Assembly (NCBI GenBank): GCA_937121175.1
Contig: CAKZKD010000005.1
Span: 327,037-391,036 of the forward strand
Direction of reading: 5' to 3'
DNA from: an uncultured Flavobacteriales bacterium
GTDB taxonomy: Bacteria > Bacteroidota > Bacteroidia > Flavobacteriales_G > Salibacteraceae
Length of the DNA stretch: 64,000 nt
This document shows, piece after piece, positions 1-9,510 of this stretch (position 1 is the first letter of the stretch; every line of letters starts with the position of its first letter). Both the position numbers and the translations under genes were made by a program. The notes under the pieces are model-generated. The model saw nothing but the letters and a program-made list of their open reading frames with translations. It had not been told where the DNA came from and made no database searches.

Positions 1-1
1 A

Positions 2-706
2 CGATTTACCCTCATCAAACAAAACTTCCGATACCTAAAAAACAATCTACGCATGTTTGATGCGTTGCCGATTGACGGACTACTTGCCGACCTCGGCGTT
101 TCTTCGCATCAATTCGATATTCCCGACCGAGGATTCAGTACTCGATTTGACGGGCCGCTGGATATGCGCATGAATCCCATGCAAAAAGGAACCGCTGCTG
201 ATTTATTAAATACCAAAACCCAAGAGGAACTGACCTCTATCTTCAAACTATACGGAGAGATTAAAAACGCTTGGAAATTAGCTGAAGCAATAATCCTAGA
301 ACGTGATTTAACACCATTCAAAACCACGGACCAACTTAAAAAAGTCGCCAAAAAATTCACTCCAGAAAAAAAACTCAACCAGTACCTTGCTCAAGTATTT
401 CAAGCATTACGCATTGAGGTAAATAGTGAATTAGATGTTTTAAAAGAATTGCTTTCACAGTCTGTAGAAGTATTAAAACCGCAAGGAAGATTAGTCTTTA
501 TTTCCTACCACTCACTAGAAGACAGGTTAGTCAAAAACTTCTTTAAAACCGGGAACTTTGAAGGCAAACCTGAAAAAGATTTCTACGGAAACCTAATTCG
601 GCCATTGGAGCCAGTAAACCGAAAAGTAATTGTACCAACCGAAGAAGAACTGAAAGAAAACCCCCGCTCTCGCAGCGCCAAACTTCGAATTGCTGAAAAA
701 CGATAA
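2..706 (+). CDS. rsmH: 16S rRNA (cytosine(1402)-N4)-methyltransferase RsmH, 5'-truncated by window edge
   Basis: RsmH (MraW) methylates N4 of C1402 in the decoding centre of 16S rRNA using S-adenosylmethionine. The frame is open from base 2, and the residues before the first ATG (base 53) already match the family (FTLIKQNF...), so the gene starts upstream of the window and ATG53 is internal. Visible family hallmarks are DGLLADLGVSSHQFD, the GPLDMRMNP segment and YHSLEDRLVKNFF; the protein ends with the usual basic SRSAKLRIAEK tail. It is the first visible gene of the dcw cluster, and its TAA overlaps the ATG of the next gene by one base. The identification is firm; only the true start is unseen. 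Confidence 0.95.
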   Translation, partial: RFTLIKQNFRYLKNNLRMFDALPIDGLLADLGVSSHQFDIPDRGFSTRFDGPLDMRMNPMQKGTAADLLNTKTQEELTSIFKLYGEIKNAWKLAEAIILERDLTPFKTTDQLKKVAKKFTPEKKLNQYLAQVFQALRIEVNSELDVLKELLSQSVEVLKPQGRLVFISYHSLEDRLVKNFFKTGNFEGKPEKDFYGNLIRPLEPVNRKVIVPTEEELKENPRSRSAKLRIAEKR

Positions 707-1065
707 TGGCTGCCGCTGAGAAAAATACCAAAAAGAAAAAACGCAACATCATTGCGGACCTGGTCAATGGAAATATCCTGACCCGAGAAACCGTAATTGA
801 CCATTTGCCTTACTTCTTATTTCTAGCATTTATTGCCCTCATTTACATTTCGAATGGTTTTTTGGCAGAAGAAAATGTACGGAATCTAAACTCGGTAAAC
901 AGCGAAATAAAAGAACTCCGCAGCGAATACATTACCATTAAATCTGAGCTCATGTACCGTAGCAAGCAGAGTGAAGTGGTAAAGATTATTCGAGATAAAG
1001 AATTGGGTTTAGAAGAATCTTTTGAACCACCGAAGAAAATCGTAAAACCGAGTAGCCATGAGTAA
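706..1065 (+). CDS. ftsL: FtsL-like cell division protein
   Basis: Small bitopic membrane protein of 119 residues. It has a lysine-rich cytoplasmic N-terminus (about 1-30), one hydrophobic segment at about 35-53 (YFLFLAFIALIYISNGF), and then a predicted coiled-coil stretch (about 57-95, NVRNLNSVNSEIKELRSEY). This topology and the position between rsmH and ftsI are those of FtsL, which forms a periplasmic complex with FtsQ/FtsB and activates FtsW-FtsI. Sequence similarity within FtsL is always low, so the call rests on topology and position. The start overlaps the rsmH stop by 1 nt, and the 3' end overlaps ftsI by 8 nt, suggesting translational coupling. Confidence 0.8.
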   Translation: MAAAEKNTKKKKRNIIADLVNGNILTRETVIDHLPYFLFLAFIALIYISNGFLAEENVRNLNSVNSEIKELRSEYITIKSELMYRSKQSEVVKIIRDKELGLEESFEPPKKIVKPSSHE

Positions 1066-3172
1066 GCAACAGAAACTCATACGGCGGGTTTACCCAATTT
1101 ACGCATTGCTCATTCTTTTTGGATTGGGCATTATCTTCAAAATAGCGCAGGTACAATTTATTGAAGGCGACCACTGGCAACAATTGGCCAAATCGTACTC
1201 GACCAAACACCGAAAAATAGACGCTATCCGAGGTAATATTTACGCCTCTGACGGGAGTTTAATTGCTACTTCAGTTCCAAAATACGAAGTGCGATTTGAC
1301 CTAAACGCAGAAGCAATTACCGACGAATTATTTGTAAAACACATCGATTCCTTGTGTTTAGAACTTTCGAACTTACTTCCTGAAAAATCAAAATCTCAGT
1401 GGAAATCCGAACTGACTCAAGCTCGTAAAAACGGTGCGCGATATCACCTCATTCGCCGAAAATTATCTTACACACAAATCAAAAAAATGCGCCTGTTCCC
1501 TATTTTCAATAGAGGGAAATACAAGGGCGGTTTTATATCTATTCAGCAAAACAAACGAGAAAAACCATTCCAAGTATTAGCTGCTAGAACAATTGGGTAC
1601 AGCAGAGATAACTCCAAACCAGTCGGACTTGAAGGAGCCTATAATAAAATTCTGAGCGGCACCCAAGGATTGCAACTGATGCAAAAAATTGCTGGCGGAA
1701 TCTGGATGCCAATCGAAGACGAAAATGAAATTGAGCCAGAAGACGGTGCTGATGTCATTACCACCATTGACATTAATATTCAGGATGTTGCCGAAAATGC
1801 TTTGCTTGAACAGCTAAAAAAGCAAGATGCCGACCATGGTTGCGTGGTGCTTATGGAAGTGGCTACTGGTGAAGTAAAAGCCATTGCCAATCTGAACAGA
1901 ACTAAAAGTGGCAGATACTGGGAAACCTACAACTACGCTGTTGGAGAAAGCACCGAACCGGGCTCAACCTTCAAATTAGCTTCACTTATTGCGGCTTTGG
2001 AAGACGGCTATATTGACATCACCGATAGCGTTGAAACGGGCAAAGGAGTTTTCAAATTCTACGACAACAAAATGTACGATTCTCGAATTGGTGGATATGG
2101 AAAAATCACTATAAAACGTGCGTTTGAAGTATCGTCGAACATTGCAGTAGCTCGGACAATCAACGAAAACTACAACAGCAATCCTCAAAAATTTATTGAC
2201 CGCCTGTATAAAATGAACCTCCACCAAAAATTGGGAATTGAAATTTATGGGGAAGGTGAACCAAGAATAAAATCGGCTAGTGACAAAACTTGGAGTGGTA
2301 TTTCTCTCCCTTGGATTTCGCACGGATACGAAGTTTCCTTAACCCCGCTTCAAATTCTGACTTTTTACAATGCCGTGGCAAACGACGGAAAAATGGTTAA
2401 GCCACGTTTTGTTAGAGAAATCCGAAAAGTCGGAAAGCCAATTAAATCGTTCGGACCAGAAGTAATTAACCCAGCAATTTGCTCAAAATCTACGATTGAA
2501 AAAGCCAAGGCAATGCTTGAAGGCGTTGTTCAACAAGGAACGGCTACCAACTTAAAGAACGCCAATTATAAAATTGCGGGCAAGACAGGAACTGCTCAGA
2601 TTTACAACGCCAAATACGGTTACAAATACGATAAGCAGGTAAGCTACCAAGCTTCTTTCGTGGGCTATTTCCCAGCCAAGAACCCCATGTACAGCTGCAT
2701 AGTTGTAGTGAACGCTCCTTCAAAAAATGTGTATTACGGAAACTTAGTTGCGGGCCCTATTTTCAAAGAAATCGCTGACAAGGTTTATGCAACTAGTATT
2801 CAACTGCACGAAGAAATCAAAAACACCACTCAACTTGCAGAGCGAACTCCAATTCCAGTTTCTAAAAATGGAAATCGATACGATTTAAAAACTGTTTACG
2901 ACGAACTTGAAGTTCCTGCTATTGAAAAAGGCGAAAATGCTTCGTGGGTCGCCACCTCCACAGGTCGTGAAAATGTGACATTATATAAGCGAGTTTACCA
3001 AGCTGGGGTAGTTCCGAATCTAGTGGGAATGGATTTAAAAGACGCCATTTACATTATTGAAAACATGGGCCTAAAAGCCAACTTCAAAGGCAAGGGCGTT
3101 ATCAAAGAGCAATCACCAAGTGCAGGAACTCGAATTGAAAATTTTGACAGCGTAAAACTCATTCTCACGTAG
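1058..3172 (+). CDS. ftsI: Peptidoglycan transpeptidase FtsI (PBP3) with C-terminal PASTA domain
   Basis: Class B penicillin-binding protein of the divisome, which cross-links septal peptidoglycan in the periplasm together with FtsW. It has an N-terminal transmembrane anchor (about 12-32), a dimerisation/pedestal region (about 40-230) with the RGNIYASDGSLIA signature, and a transpeptidase domain. The three active-site motifs are present: STFK at 303-306 (nucleophile S303), SSN at 359-361 and KTG at 509-511. A single PASTA domain (about 648-704, starting VVPNLVGMDL) closes the protein. PASTA on a division PBP is known from Bacteroidota and from Firmicutes SpoVD-type PBPs but is absent in E. 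coli FtsI. The next gene starts one base after the stop. Confidence 0.96.
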   Translation: MSKQQKLIRRVYPIYALLILFGLGIIFKIAQVQFIEGDHWQQLAKSYSTKHRKIDAIRGNIYASDGSLIATSVPKYEVRFDLNAEAITDELFVKHIDSLCLELSNLLPEKSKSQWKSELTQARKNGARYHLIRRKLSYTQIKKMRLFPIFNRGKYKGGFISIQQNKREKPFQVLAARTIGYSRDNSKPVGLEGAYNKILSGTQGLQLMQKIAGGIWMPIEDENEIEPEDGADVITTIDINIQDVAENALLEQLKKQDADHGCVVLMEVATGEVKAIANLNRTKSGRYWETYNYAVGESTEPGSTFKLASLIAALEDGYIDITDSVETGKGVFKFYDNKMYDSRIGGYGKITIKRAFEVSSNIAVARTINENYNSNPQKFIDRLYKMNLHQKLGIEIYGEGEPRIKSASDKTWSGISLPWISHGYEVSLTPLQILTFYNAVANDGKMVKPRFVREIRKVGKPIKSFGPEVINPAICSKSTIEKAKAMLEGVVQQGTATNLKNANYKIAGKTGTAQIYNAKYGYKYDKQVSYQASFVGYFPAKNPMYSCIVVVNAPSKNVYYGNLVAGPIFKEIADKVYATSIQLHEEIKNTTQLAERTPIPVSKNGNRYDLKTVYDELEVPAIEKGENASWVATSTGRENVTLYKRVYQAGVVPNLVGMDLKDAIYIIENMGLKANFKGKGVIKEQSPSAGTRIENFDSVKLILT

Positions 3173-3173
3173 C

Positions 3174-4637
3174 ATGAAATTACTAAAAGACATATTGTAC
3201 AGGGTTCCCATGAATCGAGTTGTTGGCTCGACAAATGTGGCCATTCAAAACATTTGTTTCGATTCTCGAGAGGTGGGACAATTTTCTGTATTTGTGGCAA
3301 TTAGAGGTACGCAAAGCGATGGCCACGATTACATTCAACAAACGATTGATGCAGGAGTTTTAGCTGTTGTTTGCGAAGAAATTCCCGAAGAAACGGTTGA
3401 GAATGTAACCTATATTGAAACCAAAGACAGCAACAGTGCTTTGGCTTTAATGGCGTGCAATTTTTACGAAAATCCGTCAAACGAGCTCAACCTAATTGGC
3501 ATTACCGGAACCAACGGAAAAACTACAACCGTTACCTTATTGCACCAATTGTTTATGAACTTGGGTCACAAATGCGGACTACTTTCTACGGTTGTAAATA
3601 AAATTCAACGCGAAGAAATTCCTTCTACGCACACCACTCCAAACCCGCTTGAATTAAATCGTCTACTCCGCCAAATGGTGGACGAAGGTTGTACGCATTG
3701 CTTTATGGAGGTAAGTTCTCATGCTTTGGTTCAACGCAGAACAGAAGGTGTGAATTTTAAAATCGGAATCTTCACCAACATTACGCACGACCACTTAGAC
3801 TATCATGGAACTTTTGACGAGTACATTAAAGCCAAAAAAATGCTCTTCGACGATTTGAGAGCAAACAGTTTTGCGTTGGTAAATCGGGACGATTTTCACA
3901 ACGAGGTAATGGTTCAAAATACCAAAGCCAAAACTTACAGCTTCGGTCTAAAAACCATGGCTGACTTCAAATGCAAAATCGTAGAAAACGATTTTACAGG
4001 TCTTTTATTAAACGTTGACAACCAGGAAGTTTGGACACGTTTGATTGGACGTTTCAACGCATACAATGTACTTACCGCATATTCTACCGCTAAGCTATTG
4101 GAAGAAGATTCTATGCAAGTACTCACCGAAATTTCCAAGCTTACACCAGTACGAGGTAGATTCCAGCAAATTAAGGCGAGCAATGGCGTTACAGGAATCG
4201 TGGATTACGCCCACACACCCGACGCGTTATTAAAAGTATTACAAACCATAAATGAAATTAAAAACGACGACCAACAGGTATTTACCATAGTCGGTTGCGG
4301 CGGAAACAGAGACAAGACCAAACGTCCGGAAATGGCAAAAATCGCAGTAAACAACAGCGAAAAAGTCATTCTAACATCGGACAATCCAAGAAATGAAGAC
4401 CCTGAGGCAATTATCGCCGACATGGAAAAAGGGGTTGACCGAGCCAATTCGAAAAAGACATTGGCAATCACCAATCGAAAAGAGGCCATTAAAGCTGCTG
4501 TGAGCCAAGCGAACCCCAACGACATTATCCTCATTGCCGGAAAAGGTCACGAAACCTATCAAATAATTGGAGACGAAACACTCGACTTCAACGACATGGA
4601 AATTCTTACTGAGTACCTAAAACAATTTGCTTCGTAA
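3174..4637 (+). CDS. murE: UDP-N-acetylmuramoyl-tripeptide synthetase MurE (meso-DAP type)
   Basis: Cytoplasmic Mur ligase that adds the third stem residue to UDP-MurNAc-L-Ala-D-Glu in an ATP-dependent reaction. The P-loop TGTNGKTT lies at 111-118, preceded by the small N-terminal UDP-binding domain and followed by the [11 protein letters not shown] segment. The DNPR motif at 403-406 is the known signature for meso-diaminopimelate selection, as opposed to the lysine-adding enzymes. The length of 487 residues is normal. The stop overlaps the mraY start by 1 nt. Confidence 0.96.
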   Translation: MKLLKDILYRVPMNRVVGSTNVAIQNICFDSREVGQFSVFVAIRGTQSDGHDYIQQTIDAGVLAVVCEEIPEETVENVTYIETKDSNSALALMACNFYENPSNELNLIGITGTNGKTTTVTLLHQLFMNLGHKCGLLSTVVNKIQREEIPSTHTTPNPLELNRLLRQMVDEGCTHCFMEVSSHALVQRRTEGVNFKIGIFTNITHDHLDYHGTFDEYIKAKKMLFDDLRANSFALVNRDDFHNEVMVQNTKAKTYSFGLKTMADFKCKIVENDFTGLLLNVDNQEVWTRLIGRFNAYNVLTAYSTAKLLEEDSMQVLTEISKLTPVRGRFQQIKASNGVTGIVDYAHTPDALLKVLQTINEIKNDDQQVFTIVGCGGNRDKTKRPEMAKIAVNNSEKVILTSDNPRNEDPEAIIADMEKGVDRANSKKTLAITNRKEAIKAAVSQANPNDIILIAGKGHETYQIIGDETLDFNDMEILTEYLKQFAS

Positions 4638-5890
4638 TGTTATACTATCTCTTTCAATACCTGAATTCGATTGATTTCCCTGGAGCTGGGGTGTTTAACT
4701 ACATCACCTTCCGAGCTGCAGTTGCCGTAATTCTTTCCCTTGTTATTTCCATGCTTTTTGGAAAGAAAATTATTGGTTGGTTGCAGAAAAATCAATTCGG
4801 CGAAACCGTTCGTGATTTAGGCCTTGAAGGGCAAATGGCAAAGCAAGGCACTCCAACTATGGGCGGGCTTATTATTCTCGCTTCTATTCTAGTTCCTGCA
4901 TTACTGGTTGGTAAACTGGACAACGTTTACGTTCAAATCATGATTATTTCAACCATTGGATTCGGAATAATTGGATTTACCGACGATTATCTAAAAATCA
5001 AATACAAAAACAAAGACGGGCTTGCTGGCAAGTTTAAAATTGTTGGTCAAGTTGCTATTGGTTTGGTTGCAGGAGCTATGCTCTATTTCTCGGACGGCAC
5101 GGTCATTCGTCACAAAGAAATGGTTGTGGATACCGGAGTAACCACCGAAATTCAAAGCCAATCTGACGCTAATTCCAACAATGACAAGGATTACACTTGG
5201 CAAGAAACCAAAGGTTTAAAAACGACGATACCCTTCGTCAAAAACAACGAATTCGACTACATGTGGATTATTAGTTGGATGGGTGATTGGACCAAAGAAT
5301 TGGGTTGGATAATCTTCTTTCCAATCGTAATTATCATAACCACGGCGGTTAGTAACGGAGCCAATATGACCGACGGTTTGGACGGTCTTGCTACAGGAAC
5401 TTCTGCAATAATTGGAACTACGTTAGGAATTTTCGCCTACCTAAGTGGCAACTACATTTTTGCCGATTACCTCAACATAATGTACATACCCGATTCGGGA
5501 GAATTGGTGGTATTCATTGCAGCATTTGTGGGTGCGTGTGTCGGATTTTTATGGTACAACTCCTACCCTGCTCAAGTTTTTATGGGCGATACCGGTAGCC
5601 TTTCTATCGGTGGAATTATTGCCGTCTTCGCAATTGCCATTCGCAAAGAATTATTGATTCCCATTTTATGCGGAATCTTCCTGGTAGAAAACCTCTCTGT
5701 AATCATACAAGTGGCCTACTTCAAATACACCAAAAAGAAATACGGTGAAGGTCGTCGAGTCTTTAAAATGGCTCCACTCCACCACCACTATCAAAAATTA
5801 GGAATACCCGAACCCAAGATTGTTTCACGCTTCTGGATTGTGGGCATTATGCTCGCAATCATAAGCATTGTAACGCTAAAACTTAGGTAA
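4637..5890 (+). CDS. mraY: Phospho-N-acetylmuramoyl-pentapeptide-transferase MraY
   Basis: Polytopic inner-membrane enzyme that transfers phospho-MurNAc-pentapeptide to undecaprenyl phosphate, giving lipid I. Family marks are the Asp pair in [16 protein letters not shown], the [15 protein letters not shown] motif, [11 protein letters not shown], and the [11 protein letters not shown] segment near the C-terminus. At 417 residues it is longer than the E. coli enzyme (360). The extra length is mainly a hydrophilic insertion around residues 155-195 between membrane segments, as is usual in Bacteroidota. It starts within the murE stop codon, and murD starts one base after its stop. Confidence 0.96.
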   Translation: MLYYLFQYLNSIDFPGAGVFNYITFRAAVAVILSLVISMLFGKKIIGWLQKNQFGETVRDLGLEGQMAKQGTPTMGGLIILASILVPALLVGKLDNVYVQIMIISTIGFGIIGFTDDYLKIKYKNKDGLAGKFKIVGQVAIGLVAGAMLYFSDGTVIRHKEMVVDTGVTTEIQSQSDANSNNDKDYTWQETKGLKTTIPFVKNNEFDYMWIISWMGDWTKELGWIIFFPIVIIITTAVSNGANMTDGLDGLATGTSAIIGTTLGIFAYLSGNYIFADYLNIMYIPDSGELVVFIAAFVGACVGFLWYNSYPAQVFMGDTGSLSIGGIIAVFAIAIRKELLIPILCGIFLVENLSVIIQVAYFKYTKKKYGEGRRVFKMAPLHHHYQKLGIPEPKIVSRFWIVGIMLAIISIVTLKLR

Positions 5891-5891
5891 G

Positions 5892-7226
5892 GTGCAGAAG
5901 TTGGTTGTGCTCGGAGCAGGCGAAAGCGGCTGTGGTGCTGCCATTTTAGGCAAGAAAAAAGGTTTTGAAGTTTTTGTTTCCGACAAGGGAGCAATTTCAA
6001 AAAAATCGAAGGACGTTCTTTTACATAACAACATTCCTTTCGAGGAAAAAACACATTCTGAGCAGCAAATTTTAGCAGCTGACTTGGTGGTTAAAAGCCC
6101 AGGAATTCCAGATACAATTCCGTTGATTCAAGCCATTGAAAAAAATGGCATTCCAATAATTGACGAACTGGAATTTGGAAGTAGATATTACGACAAGCCT
6201 ATTGTCGCTGTAACTGGCTCTAACGGCAAAACCACTACTACGTTGCTTGCAAGTCATGTTTTTAAAAAGGCAGGCAAGCAAGTAATGGTTGCCGGAAATG
6301 TGGGCGAGAGTTTAGCAAAGCAAGTTGCAAATGAAGTTGAATCGGATTTGGCGGTAATTGAAATCAGCAGTTTTCAGTTGGACCGAATTCAAGATTTCAG
6401 ACCGCACATTGCCATTTTGCTCAACATTACCCCTGACCATTTGGACAGGTACAACGACGATTTTGAGTTGTATGCAGCTTCAAAACTCAGAATAACTCGC
6501 AATCAGACAGAAGGAGACTATCTGATTTACAACATCGACGACCCAACAATTTGTCGTCACCTCGAAAAGAACAAAACAAAAGCACAGCTCATTCCGATTT
6601 CGCTAGAAAAACGAGAAGGAACGGGCGCATGGATAGATAACAAGAATTTAATAATTAATATAAAAACAGGTATAGAAATGTCAATTCAAAAATTAGCATT
6701 ACAGGGAAAACACAACCTCTACAATTCAATGGCAGCAGGCGTAGCCGGACGAATTCTCGAATTAAGAAAGGAGATTATTCGAGAGAGTTTGAACGACTTT
6801 CAAAACATTGAACACCGATTGGAGACGGTGACTCAAGTTTGTGGCGTTCGCTACATTAACGACTCAAAAGCGACTAACGTAAACAGCACGTGGTATGCGC
6901 TGGAGCAAATGGAAGAAAAAACCGTTTGGATTGTTGGCGGTGTGGACAAAGGAAACGATTACAATTCGTTAGTTCCATTGGTAAAAGACAAAGTAAAAGC
7001 AATCGTATGCTTAGGTTTAGACAACTCGAAATTGCACGCAGCTTTTGACGGTGTTGTTGACCACATTTACGACACTGATAGCATGTACGACGCGGTTGGC
7101 GCTGCTTATCGTTTAGCTCAAAAAGGTGACGCAGTTTTATTATCGCCTGCTTGCGCAAGTTTCGATTTATTCGAAAATTACGAAGACAGAGGTCGTCAAT
7201 TTAAAGAAGCTGCAAGAGGACTTTAA
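5892..7226 (+). CDS. murD: UDP-N-acetylmuramoylalanine--D-glutamate ligase MurD
   Basis: Cytoplasmic Mur ligase that adds D-glutamate to UDP-MurNAc-L-Ala. The N-terminal Rossmann-like motif VVLGAGESGCGAA begins at residue 4, the ATP-binding TGSNGKTT is at 108-115, and the later NITPDHLDRY and YINDSKATN motifs are family-typical. The C-terminus carries LSPACASFDLFENYEDRG, the MurD end signature. The start is GTG, one base after the mraY stop; no ATG gives the complete nucleotide-binding N-terminus. The length of 444 residues is normal. Confidence 0.95.
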   Translation: MQKLVVLGAGESGCGAAILGKKKGFEVFVSDKGAISKKSKDVLLHNNIPFEEKTHSEQQILAADLVVKSPGIPDTIPLIQAIEKNGIPIIDELEFGSRYYDKPIVAVTGSNGKTTTTLLASHVFKKAGKQVMVAGNVGESLAKQVANEVESDLAVIEISSFQLDRIQDFRPHIAILLNITPDHLDRYNDDFELYAASKLRITRNQTEGDYLIYNIDDPTICRHLEKNKTKAQLIPISLEKREGTGAWIDNKNLIINIKTGIEMSIQKLALQGKHNLYNSMAAGVAGRILELRKEIIRESLNDFQNIEHRLETVTQVCGVRYINDSKATNVNSTWYALEQMEEKTVWIVGGVDKGNDYNSLVPLVKDKVKAIVCLGLDNSKLHAAFDGVVDHIYDTDSMYDAVGAAYRLAQKGDAVLLSPACASFDLFENYEDRGRQFKEAARGL

Positions 7227-7241
7227 TCTCATTTATTCGAG

Positions 7242-8420
7242 TTGAAAGCGGTTCTAAAATATTTTAAAGGAGACAAAGCCATTTGGCTAATCGCGCTCAT
7301 GTTGGCGGTGTTTAGCTTGTTGTTGGTGTACAGCTCTATTGTCACGTTGGCGTACAAACACCAAGGTGGTAATACGGCATATTATCTCTTTAGACATGGA
7401 ATATTTTTAGGCTTGGGGTTCGTTCTTATGTATGTCACCCACAAAATGAAATACACCTATTTCTCTCGAATTGCACAACTGCTTTTGTACGCAGCAGTTC
7501 CGCTGTTGCTACTTACCTTATTGATAGGTTCAAACCTCAACAACGCAAGTCGTTGGCTCACTATTCCTGTAATAAATCAGTCGTTCCAAACATCGGATTT
7601 AGCTAAACTGGGCCTCATAATGTACACAGCAAGAATGTTGTGGCTAAAGAAAGAAGTATTGCATGATTTTAAACAAGCGTTCATACCTATCATTATACCT
7701 GTTGGTGTGGTGTGCGCGCTTATTTTACCTGCAAACTTTTCAACTGCAGCCGTTTTGTTTAGCGCTTGCATGATTCTCATGTTTATTGGCGGAGTGCCTA
7801 TAAAACACTTCTTATCCTTAGTTCCGGTGGGAGTTGTGGCACTTGCAATGATTTTTTTGATTGCGCAGTTTGCCCCTCAAGTTTTCCCGAGGGCGGAAAC
7901 TTGGAAGAAACGTGTAGAACGCTACATGGGAGATAAAAAAGCAGAAGACATTGCTGGAAATTATCAAGTTGCTCAGGCCAAAATTGCAATTTCTAATGGT
8001 GGAGTTTTAGGAAGAGGACCCGGGAATAGTACTCAACGAGCGTTTTTACCACACCCTTATTCCGATTTCATTTATGCCATTGTTCTGGAAGAATACGGTG
8101 CGTTAGGAGGCGTGTTTATTTTGTTGCTCTACATCGTTTTGTTCTTTAGAACGATAAAAATGTCCACCAAAACCGAAAAACCCTTCCCCCAATTACTGGC
8201 AATTGGCATCAGCTTTTTAATGGTGTTTCAAGCCTTGATTAATATGGGTGTAGCCGTGAATTTATTACCAGTTACGGGTCAGCCTCTGCCGCTAATGAGC
8301 ATGGGTGGAACTTCTACATGGTTTACCTGTATTGGGCTTGGAATTATATTGAGTGTAAGCCGAGGTATTGATTTAGAAAATAACAAGAAAACTAAACTTG
8401 ACGATTATGCCATCGCCTAG
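7242..8420 (+). CDS. ftsW: Septal peptidoglycan glycosyltransferase FtsW (SEDS family)
   Basis: Polytopic SEDS-family protein that polymerises lipid II into septal glycan together with the FtsI transpeptidase. About ten hydrophobic segments span 392 residues. The conserved tract YQVAQAKIAISNGGVLGRGPG followed by HPYSDFIYAIVLEEYG is the FtsW/RodA signature, and LMSMGGTS appears near the C-terminus. The predicted start is TTG, 15 bases after the murD stop, and no ATG gives a full first membrane segment. The end overlaps murG. Confidence 0.94.
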   Translation: MKAVLKYFKGDKAIWLIALMLAVFSLLLVYSSIVTLAYKHQGGNTAYYLFRHGIFLGLGFVLMYVTHKMKYTYFSRIAQLLLYAAVPLLLLTLLIGSNLNNASRWLTIPVINQSFQTSDLAKLGLIMYTARMLWLKKEVLHDFKQAFIPIIIPVGVVCALILPANFSTAAVLFSACMILMFIGGVPIKHFLSLVPVGVVALAMIFLIAQFAPQVFPRAETWKKRVERYMGDKKAEDIAGNYQVAQAKIAISNGGVLGRGPGNSTQRAFLPHPYSDFIYAIVLEEYGALGGVFILLLYIVLFFRTIKMSTKTEKPFPQLLAIGISFLMVFQALINMGVAVNLLPVTGQPLPLMSMGGTSTWFTCIGLGIILSVSRGIDLENNKKTKLDDYAIA

Positions 8421-9510
8421 AGTCATCATATCTGGAGGAGGAACGGGAGGTCACATTTTCCCTGCAATTGCCATTGCAAATGCGATTAAGGAAAAAGAAC
8501 CCAACGCAGAAATATTATTCGTTGGCGCACAAGGCAGAATGGAAATGGAAAAAGTTCCTGCGGCAGGTTTTCCAATTGAAGGTTTGTGGATTAGCGGATT
8601 CCAGCGTTCGTTGAGTTTAAAGAATCTGATGTTCCCAATCAAAGTGATTCAGAGTTTACAAGCAGCCAAAAAAATTATCAAAAAATTTAACCCCAATTTG
8701 GTTATTGGAACTGGCGGTTATGCAAGTGGCCCCGTATTACGTGTAGCAACCAAAATGAAAATTCCAACATTGATTCAAGAACAAAACTCCTACGCTGGTG
8801 TCACCAATAAAATTTTGGGAAAATCGGTCAACAAAGTTTGTGTGGCTTTTGAGGGAATGGATAAGTTTTTTCCGAAGGATAAAATTGTTCTGACTGGAAA
8901 TCCAGTTCGGAAAACCGTTATCGAAATTGAAGGTAAACGTGAAAAGGCACAGCAGTTTTTCGGACTTGACTCAAGTAAGAAAACAGTACTAATTATAGGT
9001 GGCAGTTTGGGCGCAAAAGCAATCAACGACGCTATTTTACCTCAGATTAATCGTTTTGTAGAAGAGGATGTTCAACTCGTTTGGCAAACAGGAAAAGTGA
9101 GCTACGAAGGCGTTGTTGCTGGCACGAAACAATTGACCAGTAAAGGAATTAAAGTGCACCAATTTATCGCTGAAATGGACTTGGCCTATGCTGCTGCTGA
9201 TTTGGTAATTTCAAGAGCGGGAGCAATTGCCGTTACAGAAATTGTATTGACAAAAAAGCCTGCAATTTTAGTCCCATTACCAACTGCAGCAGAAGACCAC
9301 CAAACAAAGAATGCTGTTGCACTTACCCAACACGATGCAGCCATATTGGTGAGTAATGCACAAGCTGCCAACTTGCTTACAGAAACCACCTTGGAGTTGG
9401 TTAAAAACGAATCCGAACTACAAAAACTAGCTCAAAATATAGAACCGTTAGGACTGCCAAATGCAGCCGAAGTTATTGCTGAAGAAGCCTTAAAAATCAC
9501 ACAGCAATAA
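8407..9510 (+). CDS. murG: Lipid II synthase MurG (UDP-GlcNAc transferase)
   Basis: Peripheral inner-membrane GT28 glycosyltransferase that adds GlcNAc to lipid I, giving lipid II. The N-terminal loop ISGGGTGGHIFPA is the diagnostic lipid-binding G-loop. GTGGYASGP, LIQEQNSYAG and the C-terminal SRAGAIAVTE donor-binding motif are also present. I chose the ATG at 8407 (MPSPRVIISGGG) because family members begin a few residues before the G-loop; an in-frame TTG at 8398 is an alternative that adds three residues. The start lies inside the 3' end of ftsW (14-nt overlap). Confidence 0.95.
   Translation: MPSPRVIISGGGTGGHIFPAIAIANAIKEKEPNAEILFVGAQGRMEMEKVPAAGFPIEGLWISGFQRSLSLKNLMFPIKVIQSLQAAKKIIKKFNPNLVIGTGGYASGPVLRVATKMKIPTLIQEQNSYAGVTNKILGKSVNKVCVAFEGMDKFFPKDKIVLTGNPVRKTVIEIEGKREKAQQFFGLDSSKKTVLIIGGSLGAKAINDAILPQINRFVEEDVQLVWQTGKVSYEGVVAGTKQLTSKGIKVHQFIAEMDLAYAAADLVISRAGAIAVTEIVLTKKPAILVPLPTAAEDHQTKNAVALTQHDAAILVSNAQAANLLTETTLELVKNESELQKLAQNIEPLGLPNAAEVIAEEALKITQQ

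Noticed and set aside
53..706. rsmH starting at the ATG of base 53
   Set aside because: The upstream in-frame residues from base 2 match RsmH, so the gene is cut by the window edge and this ATG is internal.
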